DNA from: Gemmatimonadota bacterium | Lineage (GTDB): Bacteria > Gemmatimonadota > Gemmatimonadetes > Gemmatimonadales > GWC2-71-9 | DNA: 5,861 bases | Assembly (NCBI GenBank): GCA_003220955.1 | Contig: QHTW01000107.1 | Span: forward strand, 1-5,861 | Direction: 5' to 3' | Shown here: piece by piece, positions 1 through 5,482 of the stretch | How positions within the stretch are numbered: position 1 is the first letter of the stretch | How the letters are laid out: each line of letters begins with the position of its first letter | Program-made: the position numbers and the translations under genes | Notes under the pieces: model-generated | Database searches by the model: none | What the model was told of the DNA's origin: nothing | Seen by the model: only the letters and a program-made list of their open reading frames with translations

Positions 1-11
1 TGTGGGGCGAC

Positions 12-770
12 ATGGCGCGCAAGGGGTTCGGCAAGGCGAGCGTCGCCGCGCTGATCGCGCTGTGTTGCGCGACGCCATGTCTGGGCCAGCGTGTGCGCGT
101 CAATGCCTGGAGCTCTTACGAGGCCGTCGAGAACAGTCAGGACTGGTCGACGCTCGGTGCGCAACTCACGCTGGCGTCCGCGCGCGGGCATGCCGGCTGG
201 GTGGCGGCCGAAGTGCTGGGCCGGTTTGGAGCAACAGATGTGACGGAGCGCATCGGGGCCGTCGTACATCCCACACAGCGGCTGTGGCTCACGGCGGAGG
301 CGGGCACGTCGCGGCGTCCCGTGTTCTCACCCCTGAACACGTGGGAGACCGACGTCAGCGGCTTGGTCGCGGCGCGCACGTCCGTCGGACTCGGGGTTAG
401 GCGGTGGAACTACGCCGTGGGTCCGGTGGACGTGTTGATGCCGCACTTCACGGCCGAGACGCGCCGCATGTCGTGGAGCGTGCGCGTGTTCATCTCGCGC
501 AATCCGTCGAAGCGGACCGACACGGCCGCCTCGCTCCGCGCCACGCGTGCCGTCTCCCGGCGCACCACGATCTCATTGCTCGGCGCGGGGGGCCGCGAGA
601 GTTATCTCGTTGCCGGCGTCGTTCAATCCCTGAAGACGCTGTCGGGCGTGGCCGGCATCCGCTACAACGCGGCCGGCGGGACGACGCTGCGGCTGGACGT
701 GAGCGTCATTCGCTCACGTCCAATTCTGTCACGGAGCGGGCTGTCGATCGGTGTAGAACGCGTGCTGTAG
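12..770 (+). CDS. YaiO-like outer-membrane beta-barrel protein (putative)
   Basis: The product is 252 residues. Residues 1-25 look like a Sec signal peptide: Arg/Lys near the start, a hydrophobic core around 10-23 (VAALIALCCA), and likely cleavage after CLG before Gln26. The mature part has alternating short stretches rich in Trp, Tyr, Val and Gly separated by polar turns, as in a small outer-membrane beta-barrel. The order of features recalls the YaiO family: an opening VNAWSSYEAV, then a Trp, an RFGATD motif at 71-76, and a GLGVRRWNY strand at 126-134. YaiO proteins are outer-membrane barrels, often encoded beside glycosyltransferases of envelope polysaccharide export. No such neighbour is visible, because the window begins 11 bases upstream. 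The ATG at 12 is the only sensible start keeping the signal peptide, but its ribosome site (GGGGCG) is weak, so it may be coupled to an upstream gene. Envelope location is fairly sure; the family is a recognition by eye. Confidence 0.6.
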   Translation: MARKGFGKASVAALIALCCATPCLGQRVRVNAWSSYEAVENSQDWSTLGAQLTLASARGHAGWVAAEVLGRFGATDVTERIGAVVHPTQRLWLTAEAGTSRRPVFSPLNTWETDVSGLVAARTSVGLGVRRWNYAVGPVDVLMPHFTAETRRMSWSVRVFISRNPSKRTDTAASLRATRAVSRRTTISLLGAGGRESYLVAGVVQSLKTLSGVAGIRYNAAGGTTLRLDVSVIRSRPILSRSGLSIGVERVL

Positions 771-846
771 TACGACGGGCGCGTGATGGTGGTCACAAGG
801 TGACTGAGGCTCTTGCATTCCCACCCTTCTCTCAAGGCCTTAGAGC

Positions 847-2097
847 ATGCGTAGACTCGCGACAGCACTGACCGGCTTGGTTGCCTTGGTCCACTTGTCC
901 TGCTCTGATGCTTCGGGACCTGGAGATCAAGCGAACAACCGTATTTCCATCACCAACAATGCGAGCACATTGCTGTCGCGCGTCACCTATCTGGACACCG
1001 CGGTTCCGATCGACAGCGCGCACGTCGGGTATCCCACCGCCCCCGTGCCATTCGCATCGGCAGCGGTGAGCCGGAGCAGCGCGGCGAGCCAGGCGTTCAA
1101 TCTGCAGCTCAAAGCGGAAGTCGCGCCGCCTTCTATCGGTGGGCAGGTCCTGCAGGCGACCTCCGTGTCCATCGTCGGAAATCTCGCGGTGGTGAGCTAC
1201 AACATGGTCGGGAATCCCTATCTCGGCGGCGTGGACGTCATCGACATCACCAACAAGAACCACCCCGTTCTTACGTCCGAGGCGCTGTTTCAGAACACCG
1301 ACGTCAGTGCCGTGACGACATCAGGAGTCAACGTCTATCTCGCCGAAGCCACGGGCGATACGGGATTCGCGGCTCCCGCGGTATTCGAGGTCGTGAAGCT
1401 CGTCGGTAACCAGCTCGTGCTCACCGGCAATACCCGCACGGGTTTGAGCAGCTTCGCGGCGACCAGCGTCGCGTACGGCACGAGCGTCTACGCGACCTCC
1501 GGCGACGCGGGCAGCCTCTTTGTGATCGATCCGACGCTCTTCACCGTCACGAGCTCGATCCCCTTGCACGATGCGCGCTGGGTTGCCGTCGGCGGCGGCA
1601 AGGTTGCCGTGGTGCAGGGGACTCCAGGCACGCTGGACGTTTACACCGAGAGCAACATGAGCGTGGTCGGCTCGTGGCCGTTCAGGGGCGCCGATATCGC
1701 GGAATCTAAGTCGCAGCTCGAGCTGGTCGGCGGCAAGGCGTTCATTGCCGCGGGGGACAGCGGCGTTCAGGTGCTCAGCGCGTCGACCGGTCTCAAGGTC
1801 GGCTCCGTGCCGCGGCCCAACCCCGACTCACTGGGGCTGAGTCCGTCGGTGGTCGTCACGAACGCGGTCGCGATCGATCAAGACCTCATGTTCATCTCGA
1901 ACGGCGAGGCAGGCGTCTATCTGGCGCAAGGGAGCCAGGCGTTTTCGACAACTGGTTCCGAGACGCAACAGACCATCACGATGCGCGGCAAGCTCCGCTT
2001 CGGAAATCTCCAGTCTGTCAACCACGTTGCTCTGCAGTCCGGCCTACTGATTATCGCGGCTGGCCTGGGCGGGCTGAAGATCGTTCAGGTCAACTAG
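847..2097 (+). CDS. LVIVD-type repeat beta-propeller lipoprotein
   Basis: The product is 416 residues. A hydrophobic N-terminus (about 4-18) ends in HLSC, so Cys19 is a candidate lipidation site, although His at -3 is atypical and simple secretion is possible. A low-complexity Ser/Ala-rich stretch (about 60-85) follows. From about residue 100 to the C-terminus I count seven repeats of roughly 38-53 residues. Each has a strand of the type SVSIVGNLAVVSYN and then a strand of the type GGVDVIDITNKNHPV. The second strands begin near residues 128, 178, 223, 261, 306, 356 and 409, and the last closes the protein as GGLKIVQVN. This matches LVIVD-repeat propellers, exported proteins of mostly unknown role thought to bind ligands or partners at the cell surface. 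No catalytic motif is visible. An AAGG about nine bases before the ATG supports the start. The 76-base gap from the previous gene leaves cotranscription possible. Confidence 0.75.
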   Translation: MRRLATALTGLVALVHLSCSDASGPGDQANNRISITNNASTLLSRVTYLDTAVPIDSAHVGYPTAPVPFASAAVSRSSAASQAFNLQLKAEVAPPSIGGQVLQATSVSIVGNLAVVSYNMVGNPYLGGVDVIDITNKNHPVLTSEALFQNTDVSAVTTSGVNVYLAEATGDTGFAAPAVFEVVKLVGNQLVLTGNTRTGLSSFAATSVAYGTSVYATSGDAGSLFVIDPTLFTVTSSIPLHDARWVAVGGGKVAVVQGTPGTLDVYTESNMSVVGSWPFRGADIAESKSQLELVGGKAFIAAGDSGVQVLSASTGLKVGSVPRPNPDSLGLSPSVVVTNAVAIDQDLMFISNGEAGVYLAQGSQAFSTTGSETQQTITMRGKLRFGNLQSVNHVALQSGLLIIAAGLGGLKIVQVN

Positions 2098-2204
2098 CGC
2101 CTCACCACGCTGCGGTGACGCACTTCACGTTGCCGCGGTCCCACAGCCACACCTCTTAACGCACCGGTCCTGGACGCGTCTCAAGCAGGACTCACAACCC
2201 TTTC

Positions 2205-2209
2205 GAGGA
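2205..2209 (+). promoter_or_regulatory. Ribosome binding site of the heptad-repeat gene
   Basis: GAGGA lies seven bases before the ATG at 2217, with a second GAGG directly after it at 2211-2214. This is the clearest Shine-Dalgarno sequence on the plus strand of the window and it fixes the start of the small exported protein. The rest of the 119-base gap from 2098 holds no convincing promoter; a TTGCCG at 2130 with TCTTAA at 2154 is too weak to call. Confidence 0.7.
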
Positions 2210-2216
2210 CGAGGCT

Positions 2217-2597
2217 ATGAAGAACCGCACACTGATCGCCGCGTTGCTGGCTCTGGCGCTCGGCATTCCGGCCGCCGTGAATGCCCAGCAACCCAGCGAT
2301 ACCACGGCAGACAGGCACGAGGTGCGTCGCGACCGGCGCGAGCTACGCCACGACCGGCGTGATACTCGCCAGGACCGACGTGACATTCGGCAGGACCAGC
2401 GTCAGCGCCGGCAGGAGATCAGAGAGGGTGACACGACCGCGGCGCGGCAGGAAACGCGCGACATCCGGCAGGACAAGCGCGGTCTCCGCAGCGACCGGCG
2501 CGATCGTCGGTCGGACCGGCGTGATGTGCGGCACGACCGCCGTGATCTCCGCAGAGATCGTCACGACAGCACGACCGCCAAACCGACGAATCCGTAA
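2217..2597 (+). CDS. Exported Arg/Asp-rich heptad-repeat protein of unknown function
   Basis: The product is 126 residues. Residues 1-23 form a textbook signal peptide: MKNR, a hydrophobic core LIAALLALALGI, and a VNA cleavage site before Gln24. Residues 32-117 are built of seven-residue units with consensus D-R-R-D-x-R-x, where x at position five is usually Val, Leu, Ile or Thr (for example DRRDIRQ). There are five units at 32-66, a 12-residue interruption (67-78, containing GDTTAA), five units at 79-113 and a partial unit. By my count the region has about 33 Arg and 23 acidic residues, so it is highly charged and net basic. Heptad spacing with one hydrophobic position suggests a charged helix, perhaps a single alpha-helix stabilised by salt bridges. 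Similar Arg/Asp-repeat exported proteins occur in environmental bacteria without known function. The strong ribosome site, signal peptide and downstream terminator show that it is a real gene. It could bind anionic envelope polymers or respond to stress, but nothing in the sequence proves this. Confidence 0.8.
   Translation: MKNRTLIAALLALALGIPAAVNAQQPSDTTADRHEVRRDRRELRHDRRDTRQDRRDIRQDQRQRRQEIREGDTTAARQETRDIRQDKRGLRSDRRDRRSDRRDVRHDRRDLRRDRHDSTTAKPTNP
2310..2567 (+). repeat. Degenerate 21-base tandem repeat coding the Arg/Asp heptads
   Basis: The coding sequence repeats with a 21-base period in which GACCGGCGTGA or close variants recur, for example near 2330, 2351, 2514 and 2535. Units differ at third positions and at the variable residues, so the array is old or under protein-level selection and not a recent slippage product. 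One 36-base interruption corresponds to residues 67-78. Confidence 0.75.
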
Positions 2598-2611
2598 CCA
2601 CCGATTCCGAC

Positions 2612-2647
2612 GTAGGGGCGCAGCATGCTGCGCCCCTACTGTTTTCT
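2612..2647 (+). terminator. Perfect 28-base palindrome with T-run, Rho-independent terminator
   Basis: Bases 2612-2639 are a perfect inverted repeat centred between 2625 and 2626: one arm is GTAGGGGCGCAGCA and the other is its exact reverse complement. As RNA it would form about 12 pairs with a CATG loop, followed on the plus strand by TGTTTTCT (2640-2647). It starts 14 bases after the stop of the heptad-repeat gene. The minus-strand membrane-protein gene ends at 2659, so the same hairpin could also stop that transcript, but no T-run follows it in that direction. The perfect symmetry right up to the loop is more than termination needs, so it may be a copy of a dispersed palindrome (see findings). 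Confidence 0.75.
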
Positions 2648-2658
2648 AAATCTCGCGC

Positions 2659-3618
2659 CTACACGCGAAGCTGTGGATGCTCGAGCAACCGACGAGGCAG
2701 CATCGGATGCGTCCGCCACACTTGCCACCCCATCGCAAGCACCGCCAGGACATTCGCAACGGCCACCGACCACCACCCGACCGTCCCCAAGACCCACTGC
2801 GCCGCTACCCCGATTGTCGCCAGGACGAGTCCCTCGAGCAGGATCGCGGTGAGTAGCACGAGCAGGGCCATGGCGGGGACCCGCTCCACCTCCTCCGCCA
2901 GCGCGACAAATACAATTCCGGCGATGACGAACGCAGTGACGTGGACGACGGTGTAGGCGGCGACCAAGCCGAAGGTCGCGACGATCTCTCCGGGTCCGGC
3001 CGCACCGAGCAACAGTGCAGAACCGAGCGCCGCCGGCGTGCGCAAAGGAGCGCCGCTGGCGAGATCCAGCAGGAAGAACCAAACCGCCACGACGGCGGCT
3101 CCAATGAGCCCGTTGACGACGCCACGCACCAGCGCGGGGTGATTCCGCAGTGCAGCAAGGCCGACGGGGCGCGGATCGTGTTCGGCGTAATGTAAGTAGG
3201 ACATCAGCACCAGGCCGGCGGCGATGTTCGCCCCAACGACGTGCGGCCACGCGACAACGCCGAGGTGTGGGGCATGCAAGAGGAGCAGCCCCACATAAAA
3301 TGTCACTTCCTGAAGCAGCAATCCAAACACCAAGCCGAGGAGGAGACGTGGGGGCGCTGTAAACGCCGCGCTGATCCACGCCATCATTACTCCCAAGATC
3401 GCGAAGACCCCGAAGTGCAGCACCGTGTAGGCGGTGATGAGGCGGAAAGTCGCCTGGGAGAACTCGCGATTCAGCAGAACGCCGGCGAGCAGCGTGGGGG
3501 TTCGGAATGGATGACCGGCCACGGTATCTGCGACCAGGAACCACAGCGCGACAACGAGTCCGGCGAGGAGTCCACCGATCACACCGTGGACGATCACTGC
3601 TTGTGCGGGTCGCCTCAT
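2659..3618 (-). CDS. Integral membrane protein with two homologous four-helix halves
   Basis: The product is 319 residues with about eight hydrophobic segments: near 8-31, 58-83, 91-114, 121-143, 163-187, 214-241, 249-274 and 281-301. The protein is an internal duplication. The first half (about 8-148) aligns with the second (about 162-308) at an offset of 154, rising to 158 after the first loop. Matching pairs include ALWF/AVWF, D31/D185, FRTP/LRTP (37-41 and 191-195), AYTVLH/AYTVVH with H68/H226, E104/E262, W124/W282 and N131/N289. I do not recognise a named family or catalytic motif. Paired acidic and His residues within helices could bind a metal, a quinone or haem, or conduct ions, but this is inference. 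A GAGG six bases before the ATG (around 3625-3628) supports the start. The gene follows the dipeptidase gene by 55 bases without a terminator, so the two are likely cotranscribed. Confidence 0.75.
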   Translation of the reverse strand: MRRPAQAVIVHGVIGGLLAGLVVALWFLVADTVAGHPFRTPTLLAGVLLNREFSQATFRLITAYTVLHFGVFAILGVMMAWISAAFTAPPRLLLGLVFGLLLQEVTFYVGLLLLHAPHLGVVAWPHVVGANIAAGLVLMSYLHYAEHDPRPVGLAALRNHPALVRGVVNGLIGAAVVAVWFFLLDLASGAPLRTPAALGSALLLGAAGPGEIVATFGLVAAYTVVHVTAFVIAGIVFVALAEEVERVPAMALLVLLTAILLEGLVLATIGVAAQWVLGTVGWWSVAVANVLAVLAMGWQVWRTHPMLPRRLLEHPQLRV

Positions 3619-3673
3619 GTCCGACCTCGCGAAAAGGGGCTTCTGACAACATGGCGACGCTGGGAGCGCCTGT

Positions 3674-4912
3674 CTACCGGCGGGGCGGACTCCGCATTGC
3701 GACCGCGACGCGCTCTGCCTCTCGCATCACGCGCAGCGTATTCACTCCGGCCAGCTTCTTCACGTCCGTTTCCGCCCAGCCGCGCCGCAGCAGCTCAGCG
3801 ATCAAATCGGGCAACTTCGAGACGTCCTCCAGGCCCACGGGAACTTCGGTGATCCCGTCGAAGTCGGAGCCGAGTCCGACGCAATCGATCCCGGCGACCT
3901 GGCGGATATGCTCGATGTGATCGGCGACCTGCTGCAACGTCGCCTGAGGGGCACGGGAGGGGGCATTCCACGCTTTCAGCGAATCGGCCCGTGTCGCTGA
4001 ATCAGCGCCCGCGGCGCGCAGCGCCTCCAACCACGCGTTCACGCTGTCGCCGTAGACGCGAACTGCCTCGGAAACAAAGCCGGGATTGAAATTCACCATC
4101 ACCACCCCGCGGTTCGTGGCAACGAGCTTCAAAATCGAATCGGGAACGTCGCGTGCGTGATTGGTGAGGGCACGTGCCGAGGAGTGCGAGAAAATGACCG
4201 GCGCCCGCGACGTGTGCAGGGCGTCTGACATCGTCTGGTCGTTCACATGCGACAGGTCGACCAGCATCCCCAGGCGATTCATCTCGAGCACGACTTGCTT
4301 GCCGAAGGCCGACAGGCCACGGTGCGCGGTATCGGTGGAGGCGACGGCCCAATCGAGGCTCCGCCAGTGCGTCAGCGTCATGTAGCGCGTGCCGAGCGCG
4401 GAAAACATCCGCAGCGCACCCAGGGAGTTCTCGATGGCGTGGCCGCCCTCGATCCCGATCAAGCAGGAGATCTTGCCCGCCGCGAAGTTGCGCTGCACGT
4501 CGGCGGCCGTGTACGCCATCGCCATGCTGCGCGAATTCCTGGCGCACAGCCGATGGATGAGGTCGATCTGCTCGAGCGCATAGACGGCGGGATGCGGGCC
4601 GGAATCCATCGTCGTCGACGGGACGTACGCCGCCCAGAATTGACCGCCCGCATGCCCGCTGCGCAGACGCGGGATGTCCGTCATCAGTTTGGGCTGGCTT
4701 ACGGCGAAGTTGACGGAATCGAGACCGCCCCGCTCGCGAATGGCATCGGGGATGTCGTTGTGACCGTCGATGAGGGGCAGCGTGCGGAGGATGCGAATGG
4801 CCTCGGCTCGATAGTCTTGGGCGGTTAAGCGGTTGGGCGGTTGAGCGGTTAGTAAGATGGTCACGCCAAGAGTTCGAACCGCCAAACCGCCCAACCGCCT
4901 AACCGAGTTCAT
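3674..4912 (-). CDS. Secreted membrane dipeptidase, peptidase family M19 (renal dipeptidase-like)
   Basis: The product is 412 residues from the chosen ATG. Family M19 enzymes are binuclear zinc hydrolases with a TIM-barrel amidohydrolase fold that cleave dipeptides, some accepting D-residues at the C-terminal side or beta-lactam-like substrates. The signature residues are all present: HND with zinc ligands His51 and Asp53; GIEGGH with bridging Glu155; LTH with His182; VDLSH with His222; FSHSSAR with His243; the Arg of HARDVPD (Arg254); and Asp350 in LGSDFDG. The order and spacing agree with human renal dipeptidase, including the 11-residue step from the second His ligand to the substrate Arg. 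Length is usual for the family, so an active enzyme is expected. The N-terminus (about 1-32) has Arg residues, a moderate hydrophobic stretch (LGVTILLTA) and LTAQ, indicating export. Much of it is encoded by an inverted repeat. A TTG at 4939 would add nine residues but lacks a ribosome site; the ATG at 4912 has GGTGAG four bases upstream. Confidence 0.93.
   Translation of the reverse strand: MNSVRRLGGLAVRTLGVTILLTAQPPNRLTAQDYRAEAIRILRTLPLIDGHNDIPDAIRERGGLDSVNFAVSQPKLMTDIPRLRSGHAGGQFWAAYVPSTTMDSGPHPAVYALEQIDLIHRLCARNSRSMAMAYTAADVQRNFAAGKISCLIGIEGGHAIENSLGALRMFSALGTRYMTLTHWRSLDWAVASTDTAHRGLSAFGKQVVLEMNRLGMLVDLSHVNDQTMSDALHTSRAPVIFSHSSARALTNHARDVPDSILKLVATNRGVVMVNFNPGFVSEAVRVYGDSVNAWLEALRAAGADSATRADSLKAWNAPSRAPQATLQQVADHIEHIRQVAGIDCVGLGSDFDGITEVPVGLEDVSKLPDLIAELLRRGWAETDVKKLAGVNTLRVMREAERVAVAMRSPPRR
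4822..4905. repeat. Inverted array of AACCGCC-like units inside the dipeptidase signal-peptide region
   Basis: The plus strand at 4822-4850 carries four CGGTT cores (CGGTTAAG, CGGTTGGG, CGGTTGAG, CGGTT). At 4877-4905 the reverse complement of the same pattern appears (AACCGCC, AAACCGCCC, AACCGCCT, AACCG). The 29-base arms match at 26 positions across a 26-base spacer. Read in the dipeptidase mRNA, two of the three mismatches become G-U pairs, leaving only one unpaired position. The array begins eight bases into the coding sequence and encodes residues about 3-13 and 22-32 of the precursor. It resembles short AACCGCC-type tandem units I associate with some high-GC environmental genomes; that link is from memory and unverified. 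Confidence 0.8.
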
Positions 4913-4960
4913 CAGTCTCACCGCGTTCGAGGAGCCCAAAAGCTAGATTACGTCCTGTCC
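4913..4960. promoter_or_regulatory. Divergent promoter region between dipeptidase and molybdenum hydroxylase genes
   Basis: Only 48 bases separate the two divergent starts. On the plus strand TAGATT at 4944-4949 could be a -10 box, placing the transcription start near 4956 and giving an almost leaderless mRNA for the small-subunit gene at 4961, which has no Shine-Dalgarno sequence. On the minus strand the overlapping TAATCT (4950-4945) could be the -10 box of the dipeptidase gene. No good -35 box is visible for either direction, so these calls are tentative, but a promoter for each gene must lie here or inside the opposing gene unless it is read through. Confidence 0.35.
4917..4922 (-). promoter_or_regulatory. 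Ribosome binding site of the dipeptidase gene
   Basis: On the minus strand GGTGAG lies four bases before the ATG at 4912. It is the only Shine-Dalgarno-like sequence near the 5' end of this gene and is the reason for preferring this ATG over the in-frame TTG at 4939. The spacing is slightly short. Confidence 0.5.
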
Positions 4961-5482
4961 ATGAGCAACGAATCCAAGGTCAAGATCGCGCTCAGCGTCA
5001 ACGGGGAGCCCGCGGAAGTGGCGTTCGCGCCGCACAAGACGCTCCTCGAAGTGCTGCGCGAGGACCTGGGCCTCACTGGGACGAAGCACGGCTGCGAATT
5101 AGGTGAGTGCGGCACATGTACCGTGCTGCTGGATGGAACAGCCGTTCTCTCGTGCCTGGTCCTCGGCGTCGCGTGTGAGGGACGCGCGGTGCGCACCGTC
5201 GAGGGGATGGCACAAAACGGACAGCTGCATCCGCTGCAGGAGACCTTCGCGGATCTCGGCGCCGCACAGTGCGGCTACTGTACCCCCGCGTTTCTGCTGG
5301 TGGCCGAGGCCTTGTTGGCCGCCAACCCTCACCCCACGCGTGACGAGATCAAGCACGCGCTGGCCGGCAACCTCTGCCGCTGCACCGGCTACATCAAGAT
5401 CTATGAAGCCGTCGAGCTGGCCGCGGCGCGGATGCGGGGGGAAGTCGCACAGCCCACCCGGAAATCGTTGTATGGCCGATAA
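4961..5482 (+). CDS. Molybdenum hydroxylase [2Fe-2S] small subunit (CoxS/HcrC/XdhC-type)
   Basis: The product is 173 residues, the usual length for the iron-sulfur subunit of the xanthine dehydrogenase superfamily. It passes electrons from the molybdenum centre to FAD. The N-terminal plant-type ferredoxin domain (about 7-82) has ligands Cys45, Cys50, Cys53 and Cys65 in GCELGECGTC and LSC. The C-terminal four-helix domain has Cys104 and Cys107 in AQCGYC and Cys139 and Cys141 in LCRCTGY. All eight ligands are present, and Gln103 is the residue that normally contacts the molybdopterin cofactor. There is no twin-arginine signal, so the enzyme is probably cytoplasmic. The ATG at 4961 is required to keep the first beta-strand; no ribosome site precedes it. 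The 3' end overlaps the large-subunit start by 11 bases, implying coupled translation. The FAD subunit is not in the window. Substrate class cannot be read from this subunit. Confidence 0.95.
   Translation: MSNESKVKIALSVNGEPAEVAFAPHKTLLEVLREDLGLTGTKHGCELGECGTCTVLLDGTAVLSCLVLGVACEGRAVRTVEGMAQNGQLHPLQETFADLGAAQCGYCTPAFLLVAEALLAANPHPTRDEIKHALAGNLCRCTGYIKIYEAVELAAARMRGEVAQPTRKSLYGR

Noticed and set aside
792..804. GTCAC-AAG-GTGAC inverted repeat in the 76-base gap before the propeller gene
   Set aside because: A five-base arm is expected by chance and no promoter is visible beside it, so an operator call is not supported.
832..1263. 143-codon open frame on the minus strand inside the propeller gene
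   Set aside because: It has no signal, domain or ribosome site and lies antisense to a clearly coding repeat protein; high GC makes long shadow frames common.
2102..2116. TCACC...GGTGA stem just after the propeller gene stop, considered as a terminator
   Set aside because: The stem has only five pairs and no T-run follows.
2343..2564. Minus-strand frame giving a hydrophobic, repetitive 73-residue peptide antisense to the Arg/Asp heptads
   Set aside because: The hydrophobic repeat is the automatic reverse reading of GACCGGCGTGA-type units; the plus-strand frame has the signal peptide, ribosome site and terminator.
2636..3652. 338-codon minus-strand frame, longer than the chosen membrane-protein frame
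   Set aside because: Its translation is Arg/Pro/Ser-rich with no hydrophobic segments or motifs, whereas the overlapping 319-residue frame shows ordered helices and an internal duplication.
4247..4828. 193-codon plus-strand frame antisense to the dipeptidase
   Set aside because: It lies wholly within a gene with all M19 catalytic residues and shows no domain or export signal of its own.
4822..4905. Short regular units considered as a CRISPR array
   Set aside because: Units are 7-9 bases with no unique spacers and occur in inverted orientation, so the CRISPR pattern is absent.
4913..4939. Extension of the dipeptidase to an in-frame TTG start at 4939
   Set aside because: No ribosome site precedes the TTG, and the added residues put a polar GSSNAV stretch ahead of the signal peptide; the ATG at 4912 has GGTGAG upstream.
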